A DNA stretch of 14,832 nucleotides from Alphaproteobacteria bacterium (GTDB lineage: Bacteria > Pseudomonadota > Alphaproteobacteria > Geminicoccales > Geminicoccaceae). This document shows positions 7,274 through 14,598 of this stretch, in pieces (the first letter of the stretch is position 1; each line of letters starts with the position of its first letter). The translations under genes were made by a program, and so were the position numbers. The notes under the pieces are model-generated. The model had not been told where the DNA came from and ran no database searches. It saw only the letters and a list, made by a program, of their open reading frames with translations. The stretch covers positions 1-14,832 of the forward strand of contig JALSGW010000247.1 of assembly GCA_026982585.1 (NCBI GenBank), read 5' to 3'.

Positions 7274-7336
7274 AGATCGGGTGCCGGCCGCGCGTGTTGC
7301 GCCCCGCACGCCCAGAACACCTCGCCGGGCCGATCT
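7274..7336 (-). promoter_or_regulatory. Long segmented stem-loop in the rpsO-pnp intergenic region
   Basis: Minus-strand RNA from the last base of the rpsO stop codon onward has three nested perfect arm pairs: AGATCGG/CCGATCT, CCGGC/GCCGG and GTGTT/AACAC. They are separated by small internal loops (1/3 and 3/5 bases), with a 17-base apical loop. That makes 17 paired positions over 63 bases. It ends 34 bases before the pnp ATG and has no T run, so it is not a terminator. In E. coli a stem-loop at the same place is cut by RNase III and mediates PNPase autocontrol; the same role here is inferred from position and shape. Confidence 0.6.
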
Positions 7337-7605
7337 CACCGCCTCAGCCCGAGCCGTTCGACGATGCGCCGGTAGCGCTGCTCGTCCTGGCGCTTGAGAT
7401 AGTCGAGCAGGCGGCGCCTTTGGCCCACCATCATGAGCAGCCCGCGCCGCGACGCGAAGTCCTTTTTGTGCACCTTGAGGTGCTCGGTGAGATTGTCGAT
7501 GCGCTCGCTCAAGATGGCGATCTGCACCTCGGGCGAACCGGTGTCGCCCTCGTGGGTGGCGAACGCTTTGATGAGTTCCTGTTTCCGTTCCGGCGTGATC
7601 GACAT
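7336..7605 (-). CDS. rpsO: 30S ribosomal protein S15
   Basis: S15 binds the central domain of 16S rRNA early in 30S assembly and takes part in an intersubunit bridge. At 89 residues it has exactly the usual family length. It shows the conserved stretches ATHEGDTGSPEVQIAILSERI (about 16-36), LTEHLKVHKKDFASRRGL (about 39-56) and RRRLLDYLKRQDEQRY (about 63-78). ATG 7605 is preceded by GAGGTG five bases upstream, a strong ribosome-binding site. It lies 27 bases after truB, too little for a long independent leader, though a structure reaching into the truB end cannot be ruled out. The pnp gene follows after a structured 96-base gap. Confidence 0.98.
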   Translation of the reverse strand: MSITPERKQELIKAFATHEGDTGSPEVQIAILSERIDNLTEHLKVHKKDFASRRGLLMMVGQRRRLLDYLKRQDEQRYRRIVERLGLRR

Positions 7606-7632
7606 CGTTCACCTCATCTGTCGGCATCGGGA

Positions 7633-8556
7633 TCAGGGGCCATGGAACACCCGCACCGGGCTCAGGACCGCGTCCTCGAGCCGGGCGAGCGCCACCAGCT
7701 GGCCGCCGCGCAGCACCCTCAGGGTGTCGCCGTCCTTGGCGTCTTCCGGCAAGAGCGCCGGCGAGACGCGAATCGAACGGCCGGAGCGCAGCCTGACGGC
7801 CTGCGGTTCGGTGGCGACGAACGCCGGGATGCCGGCCAGCGCCGCCGCCACCGGGAGAAGGGCTTGGGGCAGGGTATCCTCCTCGACGAGCTGGCGGAGG
7901 GCATCCGGGGAGATCGCTTGGGCGAGGGTGAAGGGACCCACCGCCAACCGGCGCAGCTCCGCCACATGGGCGAGGCAGCCGAGCCGTTCCCCGAGATCGC
8001 GCGCGAGCGCCCGCACATAGGCCCCTTTGCCGCACACCACCTCGAACCGGGCGTGGTCGGGATCGGGGCGCTCCAGCAGCACGAAGCGGTCGATGCGCAC
8101 CGGGCGCGGCGCGAGCGTCGGCGGTTCCCCGGCCCGGGCCAGCTCGTAGGCGCGCCGGCCCTCCACCTTCACCGCCGCGAAGGCGGGCGGCCGCTGCTGG
8201 ATGGTGCCTGTGAAGGCCGCAAGCGCCGCCCGGATGTCCTCGTCGCTCGGGCGCAGGTCGCTGGTCGCGATCACCCGGCCCTCGGCGTCGTCGGTATCCC
8301 GCGCCTCGCCGAAGCGCAGGGTGAAACGGTAGTGCTTGGGCGCCTCCATGATGTAGGGGACGGTCTTGGTGGCCTCCCCGAGCGCGATGGGCAACACACC
8401 GGTCGCGAGCGGATCCAGGGTGCCGCCGTGTCCCACCTTGCGCGCCCGGGTGGTCGCCTTGACCAGGTTCACCATGTCGGTGGAGGTCGCCCCCCGCGGC
8501 TTGTCCAAAATCAGCCAGCCGCTGATGTTGCGACCGCCGCGCCGCCGTCGGCTCAT
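7633..8556 (-). CDS. truB: tRNA pseudouridine-55 synthase TruB
   Basis: TruB converts uridine 55 in the T-loop of most tRNAs to pseudouridine and also acts as a tRNA chaperone. The protein has 307 residues, normal for the family. It opens with a basic stretch, then SGWLILDKPRGATSTDMVN (about 12-30) and the catalytic motif KVGHGGTLDPLATGVL, whose aspartate falls at residue 48, the same number as in E. coli. Further family landmarks are RFGEARDTDDAEG, QRPPAFAAVKVEGRRAYELAR and KGAYVRALARDLGE. A short PUA-like C-terminal part follows. ATG 8556 overlaps the rbfA stop by 4 bases (ATGA), implying coupled translation. The open frame continues upstream to 9030 inside rbfA and is rejected as coding there. 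Confidence 0.97.
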   Translation of the reverse strand: MSRRRRGGRNISGWLILDKPRGATSTDMVNLVKATTRARKVGHGGTLDPLATGVLPIALGEATKTVPYIMEAPKHYRFTLRFGEARDTDDAEGRVIATSDLRPSDEDIRAALAAFTGTIQQRPPAFAAVKVEGRRAYELARAGEPPTLAPRPVRIDRFVLLERPDPDHARFEVVCGKGAYVRALARDLGERLGCLAHVAELRRLAVGPFTLAQAISPDALRQLVEEDTLPQALLPVAAALAGIPAFVATEPQAVRLRSGRSIRVSPALLPEDAKDGDTLRVLRGGQLVALARLEDAVLSPVRVFHGP

Positions 8557-8981
8557 GGCCGTCCTCCCCGCTCGGGGTCCCCGCCGCTCCGCCGGCGCTC
8601 CGCCTCGAGCAGCCGGGCGATGCGGTCGGCGGCGTCGAACCGTTCGTCCGCGACAAACCGCAGTCTCGGCGCGTATTTGAGACGCATCTCCCGGGCCAGC
8701 CAGCCCCCGAGCCGCCCGGCCAGGCGCTCCAGCGCCTGTTGCGTCTCCCGGCTCAGGGGGCGGCCGAGTTCGGTGAGATAGACGGTGGCGTGCCGCAGGT
8801 CGGCGCTCACCCGCACCTCGGACACCGTCACCCGGGTGCGCTCGAGCGCGGGGTCGAACGGTTCCCGCCCGGCGAGCCGCTGGGCCAGCAGCTGGCGCAT
8901 GCGTTCTGCGACCCGAAGCGGACGTTTGGAGGCGGAGCGCGCCGTCATGGCCGCATCGGCCGGCATCGGCTCGGGGCTCAT
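8553..8981 (-). CDS. rbfA: 30S ribosome-binding factor RbfA
   Basis: RbfA is a small KH-like protein that binds immature 30S subunits and is needed for processing the 5' end of 16S rRNA and for growth in the cold. The 142-residue product has the family wording RVAERMRQLLAQRLAGRE near the start, then TRVTVSEVRVSADLRHATVYLTELG, and AREMRLKYAPRLRFVADERFDAADRIARLL near the end. ATG 8981 overlaps the infB stop by 4 bases (ATGA), which decides the start despite no obvious ribosome-binding site. ATGs at codons 6 and 12 are possible alternatives. The stop overlaps truB by 4 bases. The arginine- and proline-rich stretch upstream to 9074 is the infB gene read in another frame. Confidence 0.95.
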   Translation of the reverse strand: MSPEPMPADAAMTARSASKRPLRVAERMRQLLAQRLAGREPFDPALERTRVTVSEVRVSADLRHATVYLTELGRPLSRETQQALERLAGRLGGWLAREMRLKYAPRLRFVADERFDAADRIARLLEAERRRSGGDPERGGRP

Positions 8982-11635
8982 GGTGCGGCGCCGGCGGCTT
9001 GATCCTGGAGCTCGAAGGCTTCGATGACATCGCCCTCGCGGATGTCCTGGTAGCCTTCGAGGGCGATGCCGCACTCGTAGCCCTCGCGCACCTCCCGCAC
9101 GTCTTCCTTGAAGCGCTTGAGCGAGGCGATGGCCCCCTCGTGGATCACCTTGTGGTCCCGCAACAGGCGGATGCGCGCGTTGCGTCGGATGAGGCCGTCG
9201 GTCACCCGGCAGCCGGCCACCCGCCCCACCTTCGGCACCTGGAAGACCTGCCGGATTTCGGCGTGGCCGAGCACCACCTCCCGTTCCTTGGCGGGCGCCA
9301 GTCCCGCGAGCAGCCGCTCGACGTCTTCGAGCAGTTCGTAGATGATCGCGTAATAGCGGATCTCCACCCCTTCGCGGCGCGCGAGCTCCCGCACCGCCGC
9401 CGGTGCCCGCACCTGGAAGCCGATGATCAGCGCCCCCGTGGTGCGGGCGAGATGGACGTCGCTCTCGGTGATCGCACCCACCGCCCCATGAAGCACCCGA
9501 AGGCTCACCTCCTCCGCCTTCTCGCCCAGTTTTTCGAGTCCGGCCCGCACCGCCTCGAGCGAGCCCTGCACATCGGCCCGCACAATCACCGAGAGCTCCC
9601 GCCGCTCGCCGCTCTGGATCCGCTTCAGCAGTTCGTCGAGCGTGCCGCCTGGGGCCGGCCCCGCACCCTGCTCCTTCTCGCGCAGCTTGCGTCGACGGTA
9701 TTCCGCCACCTCCCGGGCGCGCCGTTCGCTCTCCACCACCACCATGCGGTCGCCGGCCTGGGGCACCCCGTCGAGGCCGAGCACCGCCACCGGCATCGCC
9801 GGCCCGGCCCGCCGCACCTCCCGGCCCCGGTCGTCCACCAGCGCCCGCGCCCGTCCCCAGTGGGCGCCGGCCACCACCACATCCCCCTTGGCCAGGGTGC
9901 CGTTTTGGACCAGCACGGTGGCGATCGGACCCCGGCCGCGCTCGAGCTTGGCCTCGATCACCGTACCCACCGCCGGCCGGTCGGGATTGGCCTTGAGCTC
10001 GAGCAGCTCCGCCTGCAGCTGGATGAGCTCGATCAGATCCCTAAGCCCGGTGCCCTTGAGCGCGCTCACCTCCACGCAGGGCACTTCGCCGCCGAACTCC
10101 TCCACCACCACGTCGTAGCTGAGCAGCTCGTTCTTGACCCGGGCCGGATCGGCCTCCGGCTTGTCGATCTTGTTGATGGCCACGATGATCGGCACCTTGG
10201 CCGCCTGCGCATGGTGGATCGCTTCCACCGTCTGGGGCATCACCCCATCGTCCGCCGCCACCACCAGCACCACGATGTCGGTCACAGACGCCCCGCGCGC
10301 CCGCATGGCCGTGAACGCCTCATGGCCCGGGGTGTCGATGAAGGTCACCGGCAGCCCGCTGCCGATATCCACCTGATAGGCGCCGATGTGCTGGGTGATG
10401 CCGCCCACCTCCCGGGCCGCCACGTCGGTCTTGCGCAGCGCGTCCAGGAGCGAGGTCTTGCCGTGGTCCACATGCCCCATGACCGTGACCACAGGCGGCC
10501 TGGGCTTGAGATCCTCGGGCCGGTCGGGCGCCCCTTCGAGCCCCTGCTCCACATCCGCCTCGCTCACCCGTTTGGCCACATGGCCGAACTCCTCCACCAC
10601 CAGCACGGCCACATCGGGGTCGAGAGCCTGGTTGATGGTGGCGAGCACCCCGAGATGGCCGAGCGCCCGGATCACTTCCCCCGCCCGCACCGCCATGCGT
10701 TCGGCGAGTTCGCGCACCGTGATGCGATCGGGGATCACCACCTCGCGCACCACCTTGGTGGCGCCTTGGGGCTGCGCCTTCTTTTTCTTCTCCCGCTTGG
10801 GCCGCGGCTGAGGCGCGGGGGCCGGCGGGGCCTCCGCCTCCTCCTCCTCGAGTTCCTCGGTGAGCACCAGCTTGAGCGGGCGTTTTTCCTTGAGCTCGCT
10901 CTTGCGCAGCGAGGGACGCTTGTCCTTGACCTTCTTCTTGCGCTCTTCCGCTTCCTCCTCCTTGGCGAGCGCCTTGAGGGTCTCGGGACGGAGGGGCGTC
11001 TTGGTGCGCTCGGCCGGACCCTTGATCGGGGCGAGGCCGGGCCCCGGCGCCGAAACGGCCGCCGCCGGCTCGCTGCGCTGCTCCTGTTCGAGCAGGGCCT
11101 TGGCCTGCTCCTCGGCGCGCCGCCGCGCCTCCTTCTCCTCCTCGCTCAGCCCGGCCGCCTCTTCCGGCGCCACCTCTTGCCGCGCGACCTCCGGGGCCGC
11201 GGCGGCCTGTTCCTCCTCCCGCTTCTGCTCCTCCGCCCGGCGCAGTTCCTCCTGCAGCCGCGCTTGCTCCTCGCGGCGCCGGCGGATCTCCTCGTCGATC
11301 TGCTTTTGCTTGGCGAGAACCTCGCGGCGGGTGCGCCGCTCCTCCTCGGTGAGCGGCCGCAGGATGGTCGGCCCGGGCCTGGGCTGGGCGTCCTTGCGGG
11401 CGGGTTCCGGCCGCACCTCGGGCTTCGCCTCGGCGCCGCTGCGCGGCTCGGCTTTGGGCGGCTTCACGGTGCGCCGGCGGCGCACCTCCACCGCCACCTG
11501 TTTGCTGCGGCCGTGGCTGAAACTCTGCCGGATGGTGCTGCTTTCCACCGTGCGGGTGCCCCTGAGTTCGAGCCTCTGGCCCGAGCGGGCGATTCCGGTG
11601 CGCGGCCGCCGATCGCTGTCCTTGGTCTCGCTCAT
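8978..11635 (-). CDS. infB: Translation initiation factor IF-2
   Basis: IF-2 is the GTPase that places fMet-tRNA on the 30S subunit and promotes 50S joining. The 885-residue protein starts with a basic region, then a long glutamate/arginine/alanine-rich, coiled-coil-like segment (about 90-190) and a charged linker. The conserved IF2-N domain (IPDRITVRELAERMAVRAGEV) follows. The G domain has G1 GHVDHGKT (387-394), G3 DTPGHEAF (434-441) and G4 NKID (488-491). The C-terminal half has the usual beta-barrel and fMet-tRNA-binding domains, including YYAIIYELLEDVE and a final KEDVREVREGYECGIALEGY. ATG 11635 overlaps the stop of the YlxR/L7Ae gene (ATGA), and GGAAAGGA lies about 12 bases upstream. Its stop overlaps the rbfA start. 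The whole is complete and shows no frameshift. Confidence 0.98.
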   Translation of the reverse strand: MSETKDSDRRPRTGIARSGQRLELRGTRTVESSTIRQSFSHGRSKQVAVEVRRRRTVKPPKAEPRSGAEAKPEVRPEPARKDAQPRPGPTILRPLTEEERRTRREVLAKQKQIDEEIRRRREEQARLQEELRRAEEQKREEEQAAAAPEVARQEVAPEEAAGLSEEEKEARRRAEEQAKALLEQEQRSEPAAAVSAPGPGLAPIKGPAERTKTPLRPETLKALAKEEEAEERKKKVKDKRPSLRKSELKEKRPLKLVLTEELEEEEAEAPPAPAPQPRPKREKKKKAQPQGATKVVREVVIPDRITVRELAERMAVRAGEVIRALGHLGVLATINQALDPDVAVLVVEEFGHVAKRVSEADVEQGLEGAPDRPEDLKPRPPVVTVMGHVDHGKTSLLDALRKTDVAAREVGGITQHIGAYQVDIGSGLPVTFIDTPGHEAFTAMRARGASVTDIVVLVVAADDGVMPQTVEAIHHAQAAKVPIIVAINKIDKPEADPARVKNELLSYDVVVEEFGGEVPCVEVSALKGTGLRDLIELIQLQAELLELKANPDRPAVGTVIEAKLERGRGPIATVLVQNGTLAKGDVVVAGAHWGRARALVDDRGREVRRAGPAMPVAVLGLDGVPQAGDRMVVVESERRAREVAEYRRRKLREKEQGAGPAPGGTLDELLKRIQSGERRELSVIVRADVQGSLEAVRAGLEKLGEKAEEVSLRVLHGAVGAITESDVHLARTTGALIIGFQVRAPAAVRELARREGVEIRYYAIIYELLEDVERLLAGLAPAKEREVVLGHAEIRQVFQVPKVGRVAGCRVTDGLIRRNARIRLLRDHKVIHEGAIASLKRFKEDVREVREGYECGIALEGYQDIREGDVIEAFELQDQAAGAAP

Positions 11636-12285
11636 GCCGAAGTCGCGTCCTTTCCGTTCACCTGTGTCTCGGTAGCCAACGCGGGCTGGAAGCCGGAGAG
11701 CCGCTTGAGCTCGCGCAGGAGCCTGCGGGCGAGCCGGCCCGGCGCCACCCCGACGTACACCACATCGGCCCGCCCCAGCGCCCGTGCCAGCTCCTCGCGG
11801 CCGAAGGCCTCGCTGCGCACCACGCCCGAGGGCAGACGGCGGAACCGGTCCCTGGCGTTGGCGCTGGCATCCCGGGCCACCAGGAGCACCGCCACCCGCC
11901 CGCGCGCCAACGCCTCCCGGACCCGCTCATAACCCCACACCGCCTGGCCGGCACGCCGGGCGAGCCCGATCAGATCCAACGAACGGCGGGCGAGCCGATG
12001 GGCGATGTCGCGGGCCAGGCGCTCCGGATCGTCGAGGCGCAGGCCCAGGCGCGCGAACGCCTTGCGGGTGCGAGGCTCGACCAGCAACCGTTCCTCGGCG
12101 GCCAGCCACACGCCCCGCCCGGGCAGCCGCTCCTCCACATCCGCCACCGCCGCACCGTCAGGGCCGCGCACGAAGCGCACGAGCTCCTCCTTCGGCGCCC
12201 GGATCCGTCGCGCCACACAGCGGCGCACCGGACCCGACCGCTCCGCCTCCACCAGGGCGAAAACCTCCTCGCCGCTGCGCACCAC
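11632..12285 (-). CDS. RNA-binding protein, YlxR (DUF448) fused to an L7Ae-like domain
   Basis: This 217-residue protein joins two domains. The N-terminal YlxR fold shows RRCVARRIRAPKEELVRFV (21-39), GPDG (41-44) and RLPGRGVWL (53-61). The C-terminal L7Ae/YlxQ-like fold (about 101-195) shows LDLIGLARRAGQAVWGYERV, then LLVARDASANARDRF. Gram-positive bacteria encode the two as separate ylxR and ylxQ genes at the same place between nusA and infB; the fusion is common in alphaproteobacteria. L7Ae-type domains bind kink-turn RNA, and YlxR has been linked to RNase P and to transcription control in some species, so an RNA role is likely but unproven here. GTG 12285 is the start at the frame limit; GGAGG lies 12 bases before it and GAGGGAG abuts it, so an exact start is uncertain. 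It is 21 bases after nusA. Confidence 0.9.
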   Translation of the reverse strand: MVRSGEEVFALVEAERSGPVRRCVARRIRAPKEELVRFVRGPDGAAVADVEERLPGRGVWLAAEERLLVEPRTRKAFARLGLRLDDPERLARDIAHRLARRSLDLIGLARRAGQAVWGYERVREALARGRVAVLLVARDASANARDRFRRLPSGVVRSEAFGREELARALGRADVVYVGVAPGRLARRLLRELKRLSGFQPALATETQVNGKDATSA

Positions 12286-12306
12286 CTCCCTCGAACGCCT
12301 CCAACC

Positions 12307-13869
12307 TCAAGCACCGGGCTCGGCGGCGGAGGCCGGCTGTTCGGCCCCGGCGTCCGGCTCGATCCATCCGAGCCGCCGCCGCGCCTCCAGGATCAACCGG
12401 CCGGCCTCCTCCTCGCTGAGTTCGGAATCGGGCAGCATTTCCTTGAGCTCGTCGGCGGCCAGGCCCGCGAAATCCTCGAGCGACCGGATCCCCTTGCGGC
12501 CCAGCTCCACCACCGCCTGCAGCTCGAGACCCTCGAAGTCCAGGAGATCCTGCTCCACCCCGAGCTGCTCGGCTTCGTCGCGAAGCTGCTGGTCGCGCGC
12601 CTCCACCCATTCGAGCGCCCGCTCCCGCACCGCCTGGGCGAGTTCGTCGGTGAACCCCTGGATGGTGGCGAGCTCCTCCACATCCGCGTAGGCCACCTCC
12701 TCGATCGAGGCGAACCCTTCGGCGGCCAGAAGCTGGGCGATCATCTCGTCCACGTTCAGATGTTCCATGAACATCTGGGTGGCTTCCCGGAACTCCCGGG
12801 TGCGCCGCTCGGATTCCTCGCTCTGGGACAGGATGTCGATGGTCCAGCCGGTGAGCTGGGAGGCGAGACGCACGTTCTGGCCCCGCCGCCCGATGGCGAT
12901 GTTGAGCTGTTCGTCCGGGACGATCACCTCGATGCGCTTGGCGTCGGGATCCAGCACCACCTTCGCCACTTCCGCCGGCGCCAGCGCATTGACCACGAAG
13001 GTGGCGGGATCGGAGGACCAGGGGATGATGTCGATTTTCTCCCCGGCGAGTTCCTGCACCACCGCCTGCACCCGTGAGCCCCGCATGCCGACGCAGGCGC
13101 CCACCGGGTCGATGTTGCTGTCGTGGGAGTAGACCGCGATCTTGGCCCGCGATCCGGGATCCCGGGCCACCGCCTTGATCTCGATCACCCCGTCGTAGAT
13201 CTCCGGCACCTCCTGCTCGAAGAGCTTGGCCAGGAAGCCCGGATGGGTGCGCGAGAGGAAGATCTGCGGCCCGCGCGTCTCCTTCCGCACCTCGGCGATA
13301 TAGGCCCGCACCCGCTGCTTGGGATGGAAGTTCTCGCGCGGGATCATGTCCTCGCGCCGCAACACCGCCTCGGCGCGGCCGAGATCGACCAGCACCGATC
13401 GCTTGTCGGCCCGCTTGACCTCGCCCACCACGATTTCGCCGACCCGGTCCTTGTATTCATTGTACTGCCGCTCGCGCTCCGCCTCCCGCACCCGCTGCAC
13501 GATCACCTGCTTGGCGCTCTGGGCGGCGATGCGGCCGAGATCGATGGGGGGCAGGGGGTCCAGATAGCGATCCCCCGGCTTGGCGCCGGGATTGCGCGCC
13601 CGCGCCAGCTGGAGATCGATCTGCTTGTCCGGATCGGTGACCTCCTCCACCACCTCCAGCACCCGGTAGATGCGCACCTCCCCGGTGCGGCGGTCGATCT
13701 CGGCGATGATCTCGTGCTCGTGACCGTATTTGCGGCGGGCGGCGGTCTGGATGGCGAGCTCCATCGCCCGCAGCACCTCCTCGAGGGCGATGCCCTTCTC
13801 CTGGGCCACGGCATCGGCCTGCCTGAGGAGCTCCGCCCTGCCGAGGGTCGATGTCGTTTCGCTTGCCAA
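12307..13869 (-). CDS. nusA: Transcription termination/antitermination factor NusA
   Basis: NusA binds RNA polymerase and nascent RNA, modulating pausing, termination and antitermination. With the TTG start at 13869 the protein has 520 residues. Domains in order: an N-terminal RNA-polymerase-binding domain (about 10-125), S1 (about 143-205, EIVVGEVKRADKRSVLVDLG), KH1 with GACVGMRGSRV near 261, and KH2 with IAIGRRGQNVRLASQL near 326-340. Two helix-hairpin-helix acidic repeats follow, with an acidic tail. TTG 13869 is preferred because GGGGA lies 8 bases upstream and family members start just before RAELLRQADAVAQEKGI. GTG 13884 and TTG 13887 are alternatives. There is no ATG before residue 40. 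The gene is 32 bases after rimP and 21 before ylxR. Confidence 0.96.
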   Translation of the reverse strand: MASETTSTLGRAELLRQADAVAQEKGIALEEVLRAMELAIQTAARRKYGHEHEIIAEIDRRTGEVRIYRVLEVVEEVTDPDKQIDLQLARARNPGAKPGDRYLDPLPPIDLGRIAAQSAKQVIVQRVREAERERQYNEYKDRVGEIVVGEVKRADKRSVLVDLGRAEAVLRREDMIPRENFHPKQRVRAYIAEVRKETRGPQIFLSRTHPGFLAKLFEQEVPEIYDGVIEIKAVARDPGSRAKIAVYSHDSNIDPVGACVGMRGSRVQAVVQELAGEKIDIIPWSSDPATFVVNALAPAEVAKVVLDPDAKRIEVIVPDEQLNIAIGRRGQNVRLASQLTGWTIDILSQSEESERRTREFREATQMFMEHLNVDEMIAQLLAAEGFASIEEVAYADVEELATIQGFTDELAQAVRERALEWVEARDQQLRDEAEQLGVEQDLLDFEGLELQAVVELGRKGIRSLEDFAGLAADELKEMLPDSELSEEEAGRLILEARRRLGWIEPDAGAEQPASAAEPGA

Positions 13870-13901
13870 GGTCGCGATCCCCACCAAGGTTGCGTTCGAT
13901 C

Positions 13902-14402
13902 TCAGCTGTGGCGCTTGTGGCCGGGCCGCTCGCCGCGGCCGGGGAACAGCTCGCCGACCAACTTCGCCCGCCGCACACCGCCAAGCGGCAAGGCGACGAT
14001 CTCGCCCGCCACCTCCATCAGCACCTCCTCGCCGCGCACGCCCCGCAGCGTGCCGCGGAACCGCCTGCGCCCGCCCACCGGCGCCTCCAGCTCCACCAGC
14101 GCCCGCTCCCCGGTGAACCGTTCGAAATGCTCCCGCTTGGTCAGCGGCCGATCGATCCCGGGCGAGCTCACTTCGAGCCGGTAGCTCGAAGCGATGGGAT
14201 CGGCGACGTCGAGCAGCGCGGATACGGCATGGCTGATCGCGGCACAGTCCTCCACCGTCATCGGCCGCCCGCGTTCCAACGGTTCCGCGAGCAGCTGCAG
14301 CGTCGGCCGCCGGCCCGGCAGCAGGCGCAGCTGGACGAGCTCGAACCCCATCCCGCCCAGCGTCGGCTCCACCAGGGCCGCGATCTCCTCGAGGCTCGCC
14401 AC
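13902..14402 (-). CDS. rimP: Ribosome maturation factor RimP
   Basis: RimP is needed for maturation of the 30S subunit and is normally the first gene of the nusA-infB operon. The 166-residue product shows the N-terminal RimP domain (IAALVEPTLGGMGFELVQLRL), TVEDCAAISHAVSALLDVADP, and the signature YRLEVSSPGIDRPLTKREHFERFTG. An SH3-like C-terminal domain and a basic tail follow. GTG 14402 is chosen because homologs have about six residues before IAALVEP. TTG 14411 is close, and ATG 14486 would add 28 unmatched residues across the leader hairpin. No clear ribosome-binding site precedes any candidate. The open frame continues to the window end but has no family resemblance beyond this point. Confidence 0.92.
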   Translation of the reverse strand: MASLEEIAALVEPTLGGMGFELVQLRLLPGRRPTLQLLAEPLERGRPMTVEDCAAISHAVSALLDVADPIASSYRLEVSSPGIDRPLTKREHFERFTGERALVELEAPVGGRRRFRGTLRGVRGEEVLMEVAGEIVALPLGGVRRAKLVGELFPGRGERPGHKRHS

Positions 14403-14424
14403 GCCGATCAAACGTACAACAACA

Positions 14425-14450
14425 CGGGTGTGAGCGCGGAGCTCACCCCG
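14425..14450 (-). promoter_or_regulatory. Leader hairpin before rimP
   Basis: The minus strand reads CGGG-GTGAGC, loop TCCGC, GCTCAC-A-CCCG: ten base pairs with one bulged A. It is followed by a T/G-rich run (TGTTGTTGTACG), not a proper T tract. It lies 22 bases before the rimP start, in the 5' leader implied by the upstream promoter. It could be an attenuator or a protein-binding leader element. It is visible as structure only; function is inferred. Confidence 0.45.
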
Positions 14451-14477
14451 CTGTGATGTCGCCTGGATCCCGCGCTC

Positions 14478-14505
14478 AATATGCATCCGCGGCCGGCGAA
14501 AGCAA
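14478..14505 (-). promoter_or_regulatory. Candidate promoter for the rimP-nusA-infB operon
   Basis: On the minus strand CTTGCTT gives a TTGCTT -35 (14500-14505). A 16-base spacer leads to CATATT (14478-14483), which matches 4 of 6 -10 positions. Transcription would start near 14471, leaving a leader of about 70 bases that contains the hairpin. This is the best candidate in the gap, but the -35 is only a half match. Confidence 0.4.
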
Positions 14506-14538
14506 GGTCGAAGCCCCACGCCCGGCCGAAGCCCCGCC

Positions 14539-14567
14539 TTGACACCGATCGGGAGGGCGCCTAGATA
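14539..14567 (+). promoter_or_regulatory. Strong sigma70-type promoter facing ptsN
   Basis: A perfect TTGACA (14539-14544, preceded by C as is common in alphaproteobacteria) is followed by a 17-base spacer and TAGATA (14562-14567). The -10 lies in an inverted repeat GGCGC-CTAGATA-GCGCC (14556-14572). Transcription would start near 14574 and run through the small ORF into ptsN. It is the only full TTGACA match I saw on either strand. Confidence 0.65.
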
Positions 14568-14598
14568 GCGCCGCCTCGAAAGGACGGGGAGGAGCCGC

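Noticed and set aside
7240..7320. N-terminal extension of pnp to the GTG at 7320
   Set aside because: The extra 27 residues do not resemble PNPase, and the stretch is the intergenic stem-loop; ATG 7239 matches the family start.
7606..7632. A dedicated S15 autoregulatory leader between truB and rpsO
   Set aside because: The gap is 27 bases and mostly ribosome-binding site; I found no convincing stem in it or just inside truB. Covariation analysis would be needed to claim one.
8999..11932. 977-codon open frame on the plus strand opposite infB
   Set aside because: It is the antisense shadow of infB and the ylxR/L7Ae gene. High GC leaves few stops; the translation is His-, Leu- and Arg-rich low-complexity with no domain, and the minus strand is certain.
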